Positions 1 through 5,387 of a DNA stretch of 6,411 bases are shown piece by piece; position 1 is the first letter of the stretch; every line of letters begins with the position of its first letter. The translations under genes were made by a program, and so were the position numbers. The DNA is taken from contig JAITQY010000130.1 of the NCBI GenBank assembly GCA_031288675.1, positions 1-6,411 on the forward strand. Reading direction: 5' to 3'. A model generated the notes under the pieces. The model saw only the letters and a program-made list of their open reading frames with translations, did not search any database and was not told the origin of the DNA. The DNA comes from Oscillospiraceae bacterium. GTDB taxonomy: Bacteria; Bacillota; Clostridia; Oscillospirales; Oscillospiraceae.

Positions 1-346
1 GAAGATTATTTTCCGTAAACTTAAATCCCGCGCCGGAAAACCATGCCCGAACGCGTTCCTCTTCCTCCGGATAAAGTACGAGCGTTTTACCGAACGCTTT
101 CGCAAGCGTTTCCTTAGTCATATCGTCATATGTAGGACCAAGTCCGCCGGTAGTAATGATAATATCAGCGCGGTTTTTAGCGATTTTTACTGCGTCCATA
201 AGCCGCGAATCATTGTCGCCGACCACCGTATGATAGTATACGTTTATACCCAGCTCCGAGAGCTTCTCAGATATTATTTGCGCGTCGCTGTTTACCGTTC
301 CGCCGAGCAGCAGTTCGGTTCCTACGGAAATGATTTCAGCAGTCAT
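1..346 (-). CDS. cinA: CinA-family protein, N-terminal part (partial, cut by window edge)
   Basis: These 115 codons are the amino-terminal part of a CinA/MoaB-MogA-like (COG1058) domain; the gene runs off the left edge. The protein opens MTAEIISVGTELLLGG, with the family's GTELLLG motif at residues 9-15 and the TTGGLGPTYDDMTKE signature at 65-79, both typical of the nucleotide/molybdopterin-binding fold. In the family this domain has been linked to ADP-ribose pyrophosphatase activity, and full-length proteins often carry a C-terminal nicotinamide-nucleotide amidase domain, which cannot be seen here. The start is the ATG at 346-344. An AAGAGG ribosome site lies 5 nt upstream and overlaps the stop codon of the isomerase gene, so translation is probably coupled. 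It is the third gene of the minus-strand operon. The family is near certain; whether the amidase domain is present is unknown. Confidence 0.93.
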   Translation of the reverse strand, partial: MTAEIISVGTELLLGGTVNSDAQIISEKLSELGINVYYHTVVGDNDSRLMDAVKIAKNRADIIITTGGLGPTYDDMTKETLAKAFGKTLVLYPEEEERVRAWFSGAGFKFTENNL

Positions 347-355
347 AAGTGCCTC

Positions 356-988
356 TTAATTAGTTATTTTCTTAGGTTCGCCATAGTCTTTGCCATAGGT
401 ATTGACCTCAACGGACACAATATAGATTTCATCGCGCGGTTCCTTATTAGCGTTAACGTCCATACGCGAAATCTTCATTAACTCGTCAAAACCGGCTTCC
501 TCATAAATCTTCCCGAACGCGGCATAATCGCCGTCTAACTTCGGCTGGTTAGTAGTGCAGATAAAGAACTGCGAACTTGCGCTGTCGCGGTATTCCTTGC
601 TGTCCGGATTGCCTACTTTACGCGCCATTGAAATGGTACCGAACTCATGCTTTAGTTCGTTTGACTTGTATCCGTTGCTCGTAAATTCGCCCGAAATGGT
701 ATAATCAAGGTCATTTCCGGACGCATTTGCGCCCATTTGGATCACAAAATATTCTTCAATTCTGTGTACCGGACTATTGTCATAAAATCCGCTGTTCGCA
801 AGACTAATAAAGTTTGCGACCGTATTCGGCGCGGAAGCAGGGTACAGCTTGACCTTGATTTTTCCGCCGTCGCTGAACGTAATAGTTGCGACGGGGTCAC
901 GCTCCCCGATAGTATAGCACCCTCCGACCGTCAGCAGTATGCCCAGCAGCATAGCCAGCGCAATGATTCTTTTATAGGTATTAGCCAT
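356..988 (-). CDS. Cyclophilin-type peptidyl-prolyl cis-trans isomerase, lipoprotein
   Basis: A 210-residue protein predicted to catalyse cis-trans isomerisation of prolyl bonds outside the cytoplasm, helping secreted proteins fold. Residues 1-24 form a lipoprotein signal: a basic start, a hydrophobic core (IIALAMLLGILLTV) and a VGGC lipobox with Cys24 as the lipidated residue. The cyclophilin domain spans about residues 33-195. It shows the catalytic arginine in VHRIEEYFVIQMG (Arg76, with Phe81 and Gln84), then GTISMAR (117-123), SASSQFFI (136-143) and LDGDYAAFGK (151-160). The position of the human CypA tryptophan (W121) is Lys150, as various bacterial members also differ there. The start codon follows the upstream ATPase stop by one base (TAA-G-ATG) and has no good ribosome site, which suggests translation by reinitiation. 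The family assignment is firm; the specific client proteins are unknown. Confidence 0.95.
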   Translation of the reverse strand: MANTYKRIIALAMLLGILLTVGGCYTIGERDPVATITFSDGGKIKVKLYPASAPNTVANFISLANSGFYDNSPVHRIEEYFVIQMGANASGNDLDYTISGEFTSNGYKSNELKHEFGTISMARKVGNPDSKEYRDSASSQFFICTTNQPKLDGDYAAFGKIYEEAGFDELMKISRMDVNANKEPRDEIYIVSVEVNTYGKDYGEPKKITN

Positions 989-989
989 C

Positions 990-1403
990 TTAAAAATACT
1001 TTCGGATTCCGTCCGTAGCGCCGTTTACGTCCGCGCTGATTACGATAGTGAACTTAACGTTGTTCTCTGTCCCGAACGCCTCTAACCAGTCAAGAAACGC
1101 CTCTACAACGTTAACGTCGCCCGCGAACGGAACGATTTTATAAAGCCCGTCAATAAAGATGTGAGTAATATCAAAGTTACCGGCGTACAGTCCGCTGATA
1201 AAGCCTTTTAAGAATTCCGGCGTTTTGAAGCTGTAGTCCGCCGCCGCGATAAGCCGCGCTTCTCTGGGAATGTCATAGGTAAGTTTACGCTCTTTTTCAA
1301 GGCAAACCACGTGACCGTGTTCGACCTCCAACGCCTCTTTGACTAACTCGATAAGGCGCTTCGTTTTGCCGGTGCCTTTAACGCCCATAAGAACTGTAAC
1401 CAT
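990..1403 (-). CDS. Small P-loop ATP-binding protein
   Basis: A 137-residue protein with a Walker A motif GVKGTGKT (residues 7-14) right at the amino terminus and a likely Walker B strand HIFID (81-85, Asp85). This is the layout of a minimal P-loop nucleotide-binding domain. There is no signal peptide, so it should be cytoplasmic. From memory, short clostridial proteins of this type are annotated only as ATP-binding or, loosely, PilT/thymidine-kinase-like; nothing here gives a substrate. A longer reading from 1529 is possible, but the ATG at 1403-1401 is preferred: an AGGAGGA ribosome site sits 7 nt upstream, the protein then starts directly with the beta-strand before the P-loop, and the longer version would begin upstream of the promoter. 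It is the first gene of the operon with the isomerase and cinA. Confidence 0.85.
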   Translation of the reverse strand: MVTVLMGVKGTGKTKRLIELVKEALEVEHGHVVCLEKERKLTYDIPREARLIAAADYSFKTPEFLKGFISGLYAGNFDITHIFIDGLYKIVPFAGDVNVVEAFLDWLEAFGTENNVKFTIVISADVNGATDGIRKYF

Positions 1404-1410
1404 AGGAATA

Positions 1411-1417
1411 TCCTCCT
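1411..1417 (-). promoter_or_regulatory. Strong ribosome binding site that sets the ATPase start
   Basis: On the minus strand this reads AGGAGGA and lies 7 nt before the ATG at 1403. It decides between this start and an upstream in-frame start at 1529, which has no such site. Confidence 0.85.
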
Positions 1418-1439
1418 GATGTATATCTGAATTTTGTAT

Positions 1440-1469
1440 ATTATACCATACGTCCGACCTGCGCGTCAA
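1440..1469 (-). promoter_or_regulatory. Extended -10 sigma-70/sigma-A promoter of the ATPase-isomerase-cinA operon
   Basis: Reading the minus strand, TTGACG (1469-1464) is followed by an 18-nt spacer and TATAAT (1445-1440), with TGG immediately before the -10 as an extended -10 element. Transcription should start near 1433, giving a short leader of about 30 nt that contains the ribosome site. It is the best promoter in the window and reads away from the surface-protein gene. Confidence 0.85.
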
Positions 1470-1504
1470 GCAGATTTTGTTAATCCGGTGAAATTTACAG
1501 ATTA

Positions 1505-1534
1505 GTAACACATAACCGCGCTTAGTCATATAAT
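1505..1534 (+). promoter_or_regulatory. Probable promoter of the surface-protein gene
   Basis: A perfect TATAAT at 1529-1534 is preceded, with an 18-nt spacer, by a weak -35 candidate GTAACA (1505-1510, four of six matching TTGACA). A start near 1541 would give a leader of about 40 nt. It sits back to back with the minus-strand promoter, so the two transcripts diverge from a shared region of roughly 100 bp. The -10 is convincing; the -35 is not strong. Confidence 0.55.
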
Positions 1535-1565
1535 GCGTTGAAAAATTTCAGAAATATGCAATGCC

Positions 1566-1573
1566 AAAGGAGG
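1566..1573 (+). promoter_or_regulatory. Ribosome binding site that sets the surface-protein start
   Basis: AAAGGAGG lies 8 nt before the ATG at 1582. This favours 1582 over the in-frame ATG at 1561, which would place the ribosome site inside the coding region. Confidence 0.85.
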
Positions 1574-1581
1574 CAAAATAT

Positions 1582-2751
1582 ATGCATAAAACAAACTTAA
1601 AATCGAACCGCCCGACGACGCGGGGAGCGTTGGGCGACGGGGATCTGGACTTCAAGCTCACCTACGACGACGCCGTGCCGGGCAACACGGTATGGACGTT
1701 TTCTGATGTGGGCGTGGGCGATGTACCACAAGGCTATGCGGGCTATTCTTCGCTGAACATCCTGTGCCCCGACGAACTGAGCTTCCATTACACCCTTCCC
1801 GCAGGCTGGTCGGCTACCGAGAGTGACCAGGGCGGTATGCGCAGCCTGAACTTTTACATCTCAAATCCGGCGGCTAACGGGCAGCCGGCGGACGTTGAGC
1901 GTTTCCTGCAATCGCTCAGCACCTCATTTACGCTGACTACGCCGTGGGACTATCCTCCGGTGGGTTCGGAAATCTCCGTTATGATTGATGCCGCGCCTAC
2001 TTCAGGATTTATTGACGGCAACGGAGAACTGCATATCTACGAGTTTGTCCGCGGGACTATCACGTGGATGGAAGCGTATAACGCGGCGCACGCGCGTATT
2101 GTTAACGGCGAACACGGTTATCTGGCAACCTTAACCAGTCTTGAGGAGGAGCTTTTCGTATACGGTTCTATTGCAAAATCCCCGGGCTGGCTGGGTGGAA
2201 CACGGCTCCGATACACAGACGGCGCCAAAATAGACGGTTCGCGCGCGATTGACGCGCAGGGCAATATTTCGACTGATATAAACGATTATACTTACGATAC
2301 CTCTATAGCCAATCAATGGTATTGGGCTGACGGAGCAAGCGAGAATGGTCTGGTATTTTACGGCACACCCACAGTGGATAATACAAACGGACCGGTTAAC
2401 GGCGTATTCAGTTTCTTTTCAGGCTGGTACACATATAACAAATACCCTCAGTATCAATCAATCATTCTTACCTCCTGGCAGGAATCCAATAATTACGGCG
2501 GCGAATATTGCCTTCAATTCGCCCAAAACGGCTCCGCTTCGTGGAATGATTTGGAGTATAACAGGGCGGACACCTACTACAATAGCGGTTATTATGTGGA
2601 GTATGGTCCTTTTCCCGTGGGTACGGGATTTACGGGGCGCGGATCCGCCAATCTGGAAATCCCGCTGCAATATGACGTCCATTTCGACGTCAATAACCCG
2701 GACTGTCCGCTAACTTATCCGAATCAGTCCCTTTGGACGGGGAAACGATAA
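1582..2751 (+). CDS. Surface protein with C-type lectin-like domain, 5' part of a frameshifted gene
   Basis: This frame encodes 389 residues. Residues 1-15 are basic (MHKTNLKSNRPTTRG) like a signal-peptide n-region, but no hydrophobic core follows. Residues about 20-140 are an unrecognised, probably beta-rich region. Residues about 148-343 are a C-type lectin-like domain: ITWMEAYNAAHARI, GYLATLTSLEEELFV, WLGGTRL, WYWADG, then CLQF, SASWND and a closing GYYVEYG. WND (321-323) is the second calcium/sugar motif of the fold. The first is ESN (301-303) where the canonical mannose type has EPN, so sugar binding is plausible but unproven. From about residue 364 an InlB-like B-repeat begins (DVHFDVNN), then the frame is lost and stops at 2749-2751 after an out-of-frame tail. 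The B-repeat continues in the -1 frame, so this and the next entry are most likely one adhesin gene. Role inferred: binding glycans on host, plant fibre or other cells. Confidence 0.8.
   Translation: MHKTNLKSNRPTTRGALGDGDLDFKLTYDDAVPGNTVWTFSDVGVGDVPQGYAGYSSLNILCPDELSFHYTLPAGWSATESDQGGMRSLNFYISNPAANGQPADVERFLQSLSTSFTLTTPWDYPPVGSEISVMIDAAPTSGFIDGNGELHIYEFVRGTITWMEAYNAAHARIVNGEHGYLATLTSLEEELFVYGSIAKSPGWLGGTRLRYTDGAKIDGSRAIDAQGNISTDINDYTYDTSIANQWYWADGASENGLVFYGTPTVDNTNGPVNGVFSFFSGWYTYNKYPQYQSIILTSWQESNNYGGEYCLQFAQNGSASWNDLEYNRADTYYNSGYYVEYGPFPVGTGFTGRGSANLEIPLQYDVHFDVNNPDCPLTYPNQSLWTGKR
2029..2607 (+). other. C-type lectin-like domain (domain extent)
   Basis: Protein domain within the preceding gene, marked because it is the likely functional head. 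The order of conserved blocks (WxEA helix, GYLATLTS, WLGGTR, WxWADG, ESN loop, CLQF, WND, GYYVEYG) follows the canonical fold. The segment between WLGGTR and ESN is long (roughly 90 residues), so the long-loop region is enlarged compared with short animal domains. It does not resemble the hypervariable C-terminal type seen with diversity-generating retroelements. Confidence 0.8.
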
Positions 2752-2934
2752 CCAACCCGGCGGCGGGCAACTTGACCGTAGGAACGGTCTATCCGCAGTA
2801 CGGGAACCGGAAATTCCTCGGCTGGTTCACAAGTCCTTCCGCCGTGAATCCGTTTGATTTCTCAACCCCTGTTGAATCGTCGCTCGTGAACTCGGGCAGT
2901 TCTGCCATTGTCCTCTATGGCAGATGGTCAGCTC
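2671..2934 (+). other. InlB-type B-repeat (Listeria-Bacteroides repeat) split by the frameshift
   Basis: The pattern is YDVHFDVNN, then DGETITNPAAG, KFLGWFTSPSAV, PFDFSTPV and IVLYGRWS, the normal order of a B-repeat: a first strand, a G-x-T-V/I-P turn, F-x-GW-x-T and LYAKW. The first strand is in one frame and the rest is in the -1 frame. The domain is a common stalk or spacer module in Gram-positive surface proteins. Confidence 0.75.
2697..2735 (+). other. Frameshift zone joining the two halves of the surface-protein gene
   Basis: The upstream frame is sensible through DVHFDVNNP and stops at 2751. The -1 frame opens after a TAA at 2694-2696 and reads PGLSANLSESVPLDGETITNP, continuing the B-repeat. 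One missing base (or two extra) anywhere in this zone would restore a gene of roughly 795 codons. Short runs (CCCGG at 2697-2701, TCCCTTT at 2728-2734) are possible sites. I see no canonical X-XXY-YYZ slippery heptamer in the zero frame, so a mutation or sequencing/assembly indel is more likely than programmed frameshifting. Confidence 0.75.
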
Positions 2935-3968
2935 CGGTCGCGCTGACAGCCGCAAAATCCGCTGTTGGCTCGCCGTTGCCAAATAACGAGTTTGAGTTCG
3001 GCGTATTTGACAGCAACGGCAATCTGGTTAGCGTCGGTACCGCTGACTCCTCCGGTAATATTGCTTTTCCGGATTTACAGATAGACGCGGCAGGCACGTA
3101 CAATTACACCATCCGTGAGATTTCGATTGACGGCGCAGGCTGGACGGTAGACAGATCGAGCTACCCTGTGGTCGTTACAGCCGCGGCTAACGGGCAGGGG
3201 CAGCTCACGGCAAGCGCGGCTTATCCCAACGGCGTACCCGGCTTTGTGAATACCTACAGCGGAACGCCGACCTCCGAGAGCGTCTATGTTTACAAGGAAC
3301 TGCTGGGCTGGAACCACCCGGAACTTCAGTTTGAGTTCGGGCTATACGATGACAGCGGTAACCTGCTGGAAACCGCGCAAAACTCCAACGGCGTAGCGCA
3401 ATTCCCATTGATTACCTATACCTCGCCGGGCGTTTACAACTATACCGTCCGGGAAATCAGCACAAGCGGAAACGGCTGGACTACGGACAGCAGCAACTAT
3501 CCGATTGAAGTGACCGTCACAGATGACGGAATGGGCAACCTCGTCACTGATATTGATTATCCGCAGGGTCAGCCGGTTTTCGTCAACCGCTACAGTCCAA
3601 ATCCGGCGAAAGCCGCGCTTACGGCGCAAACACAGCTGTGCGGCGGATGTTTACAGGCGCAAATGTTCAGCTTCGGTTTATTCAGCCCGGACGGAAAGCT
3701 GGTTGAAAAAGCCGCGAACGACAGCTGCGGCTGCGTCGTTTTCCCGACGCTCACGTTTGAAGAGGCAGGCATTTATACCTACACGATTCTCGAACTGCCG
3801 CTATACTGCCGAGACCTGTCCGCATCGCCGTGTTCATATAAGGCGGTGGTCACTGTCACGGACGACGGCAAAGGTCAGCTGCACGCAACAGTAAGCTACG
3901 AAGGGGGCTGCCCTCCGCTGTTCGTCAACTGCTATAGATTATCGCCTCAAACCCTGTTATTCTTCTGA
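2733..3968 (+). CDS. Surface protein 3' part: B-repeat remainder plus three FctA/Spy0128-like isopeptide repeats
   Basis: The reading frame opens at 2697; the listed start is a TTG at 2733 with no ribosome site, so it is probably not a true initiation codon but the continuation of the upstream lectin gene. Numbering from 2733, residues 1-66 finish the B-repeat. Three pilin-type repeats follow at 69-175, 184-287 and 294-401, each with the pattern FEFGVFDSNGNLV, F, GTYNYTIREIS, VTVTDDGxGxL and FVNxY. Such domains form Lys-Asn isopeptide bonds assisted by an acidic residue. Repeats 1 and 2 keep the set (Lys75/Glu129/Asn173 and Lys188/Glu241/Asn285). Repeat 3 keeps Glu354 and Asn399 but has Thr300 at the Lys position and eight cysteines. 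The protein ends RLSPQTLLFF with no LPXTG signal, no membrane segment and no basic tail. Role inferred: a rigid stalk for the lectin head. Confidence 0.8.
   Translation: MDGETITNPAAGNLTVGTVYPQYGNRKFLGWFTSPSAVNPFDFSTPVESSLVNSGSSAIVLYGRWSAPVALTAAKSAVGSPLPNNEFEFGVFDSNGNLVSVGTADSSGNIAFPDLQIDAAGTYNYTIREISIDGAGWTVDRSSYPVVVTAAANGQGQLTASAAYPNGVPGFVNTYSGTPTSESVYVYKELLGWNHPELQFEFGLYDDSGNLLETAQNSNGVAQFPLITYTSPGVYNYTVREISTSGNGWTTDSSNYPIEVTVTDDGMGNLVTDIDYPQGQPVFVNRYSPNPAKAALTAQTQLCGGCLQAQMFSFGLFSPDGKLVEKAANDSCGCVVFPTLTFEEAGIYTYTILELPLYCRDLSASPCSYKAVVTVTDDGKGQLHATVSYEGGCPPLFVNCYRLSPQTLLFF
2937..3935 (+). repeat. Three tandem FctA/Spy0128-like domain repeats
   Basis: Units lie at about 2937-3257, 3282-3593 and 3612-3935. 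They are clearly homologous in protein but differ substantially in DNA (compare the GTYNYTIREIS, GVYNYTVREIS and GIYTYTILELP strands), so the duplications are old rather than recent. Linkers SGTPTSES and SPNPAK separate them. The third unit is the divergent, cysteine-rich one. Confidence 0.8.
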
Positions 3969-4019
3969 AAGGCGGCTAATTAAACACAGGCGGGTTTTCT
4001 TCGCAAAACACGAACGAAG

Positions 4020-4052
4020 TTAGGGTTAGCGCTCCGCCAGCGCTAACCCTAA
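4020..4052. terminator. Perfect 14-bp inverted repeat between convergent genes, probable shared terminator
   Basis: TTAGGGTTAGCGCT, a 5-nt loop CCGCC, then AGCGCTAACCCTAA: a perfect stem lying 51 nt after the surface-protein stop and 9 nt after the radical SAM stop. This placement fits a bidirectional terminator. Neither side has a clean T-run (plus side is ATTATTTATTAT some 10 nt later, minus side has TTTT about 12 nt later), so classic intrinsic termination is not certain; it could instead be a repetitive extragenic palindrome. A weaker CTTCG/CGAAG pair (3999-4003 with 4015-4019) lies just beside it. Nothing else is seen in 3969-4061. Confidence 0.6.
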
Positions 4053-4061
4053 GCTCAAGAA

Positions 4062-5354
4062 TTATTTATTATAGTACGAACAAAAGGGAACTACCTGATC
4101 GCTGTCCGGGTTATAGACGTGCAAACTGCAACGCCGAAGCTGTTCAATGTCGAGTGTATAGCGATCCTGAAACGCCATTCCTGTGACAGTAAACCCGTGT
4201 GATTTAACGCGCGACAAAAATCCGTCAAAGGTGTCGATTGATATATTTTCTGAGTTTTCTGTATAATTTCGTTTCCAGCGCCGGGCAACAAATTTCCTGT
4301 TTCGGAGTACTTCTTCACTGATTTGTCCGCTTTTGGAGCAGCAGCAATCTTCGTTGTTTTGGGACTCAGCTTTCTTAGTCAGAGCTGCAATCCGTTCGGG
4401 CAAGACCATGAAATCACCGTGAAAACCACAGCGCGGGTGATCGCAGGTGCTGTGTGTCAAATCAGATTGCCGGACAAGTCCGCGCGTCTGAAGCTCAATA
4501 GCCGCAATGACCTCCGGCAAAGTTATCCGGTCACGGTTACTCGGCGCGGCAGGGTAGCGTCCGAAGTAAGACACAGGCTGATAGTGTACTCCGCGCACTG
4601 CCGGACTGCGCTCTATGCCGAATTGAAGTATCGCCCCGATTTGGTCAGCGTTAACTCCGGGTACGATGGTAGGAACAAGCGTTACGCCGAGTTTCGCCAC
4701 GTCGCAAGCCTCAATAGCAGCAATTTTCTCTTTAAGCAGCGAACGTCCGCGCAACGCGGTATAGGGCGCGTCAGTCACACCGTCGAACTGCATAAACACA
4801 AAGTCTAAGCCGCTGTCCGCAAGGCGTTTAGTGAAGTCCGGTTCAGCGCCAAGCCGCAAACCGTTTGAGTTCAGCTGAATGTTTTCGCATCCGGCTTTAC
4901 GCGCAGCCGCTACGATTTCAGGCAAATCGTCACGTACGGTAGGCTCACCGCCGGAGAGCTGTATAAATGTTCTGCCTTCGTCAGCCTGACGCTTGAAAAT
5001 GCCGTACCACTCGTCAGGCGAACGCTCTTTGAAGCTGTCAGTACCGTTGTTAGCGTCGGCAAAGCAAACAGGGCAGCGCAGGTTACAGCGGTGCGTGACC
5101 TCTACAAGCAGACAGCATGTGGACTGCAAGTGACGTTCGCAAAGACCGCAATTGCCCGGGCAGGGAGGCGCGGAAGATTCCTGCGGGGGAGTATACGGCG
5201 GCAGGTTCTTACCGCGCCAAGTAACGGCGTCAAAACGACCGTGTTCCGGGCATATCTTACGCAGATGCCAAGCACCGCCGCGCTCGCTGTATACAAGCTT
5301 CGCGGGCAATAGTTTATTACAAACCGGACATACGGAATAGGTTGATTTTAGCAT
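4062..5354 (-). CDS. Cys-rich radical SAM protein, TrsS/Mj0619-like
   Basis: A 430-residue radical SAM enzyme. The cluster-binding motif CNLRCPVC is at 90-97 (Cys90, 94, 97), followed by the SAM-binding LSGGEP (133-138), LNSNGLR (161-167) and FMQFDGV (187-193). The amino terminus is a zinc-finger-like section: CPVC (9-12), CPEHG (35-39) and CPGNCGLCERHLQSTCC (65-81). Downstream, the blocks VRGVHYQPVSYFGRYP (253-268), CDHPRCGFHG (304-313) and a C-terminal GMAFQD, LDIEQLRRC and PFCSYYN match what I recall of NCBI's radical SAM (seleno)protein TrsS family. That group is related to Mj0619-type pterin methylase and tetraether lipid synthase. The substrate is unknown. No in-frame TGA is present, so this is a cysteine version. 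The start ATG lacks a strong ribosome site. It follows the citrate synthase gene by 33 nt on the same strand and is probably co-transcribed. Confidence 0.85.
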   Translation of the reverse strand: MLKSTYSVCPVCNKLLPAKLVYSERGGAWHLRKICPEHGRFDAVTWRGKNLPPYTPPQESSAPPCPGNCGLCERHLQSTCCLLVEVTHRCNLRCPVCFADANNGTDSFKERSPDEWYGIFKRQADEGRTFIQLSGGEPTVRDDLPEIVAAARKAGCENIQLNSNGLRLGAEPDFTKRLADSGLDFVFMQFDGVTDAPYTALRGRSLLKEKIAAIEACDVAKLGVTLVPTIVPGVNADQIGAILQFGIERSPAVRGVHYQPVSYFGRYPAAPSNRDRITLPEVIAAIELQTRGLVRQSDLTHSTCDHPRCGFHGDFMVLPERIAALTKKAESQNNEDCCCSKSGQISEEVLRNRKFVARRWKRNYTENSENISIDTFDGFLSRVKSHGFTVTGMAFQDRYTLDIEQLRRCSLHVYNPDSDQVVPFCSYYNK

Positions 5355-5387
5355 AGGTGTGTGTTAGACCTAATTATCAGGCAGAAG

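Noticed and set aside
990..1529. Longer ATPase starting at 1529
   Set aside because: The extra 42 residues cover the promoter and ribosome site and look non-coding; the ATG at 1403 has a near-ideal AGGAGGA site.
2029..2607. Diversity-generating retroelement target (C-type lectin variable protein)
   Set aside because: No reverse transcriptase, accessory gene or template repeat in the window. The lectin domain is internal rather than at the C-terminus and has canonical WND features instead of an adenine-targeted variable end.
2724..2740. Programmed -1 ribosomal frameshift site
   Set aside because: Zero-frame codons CAG TCC CTT TGG do not give an X-XXY-YYZ heptamer, and I see no obvious strong stem-loop directly after.
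3342..3629. Antisense reading frames inside the surface-protein and radical SAM genes (for example 3342-3629 minus and 4323-4808 plus)
   Set aside because: They lie fully opposite genes with clear domains, have no ribosome sites or family features, and their composition follows from the codon use of the real gene.
3943..3968. Sortase signal in the C-terminal SPQTLLFF
   Set aside because: It resembles NPQTN or (S/P)PXTG only loosely: no G or N after T, too few hydrophobic residues and no basic tail.
4062..5354. Selenocysteine-encoding TGA in the radical SAM gene
   Set aside because: Some relatives are selenoproteins, but this reading frame is continuous with cysteines and ends at a TAA, with no internal TGA.
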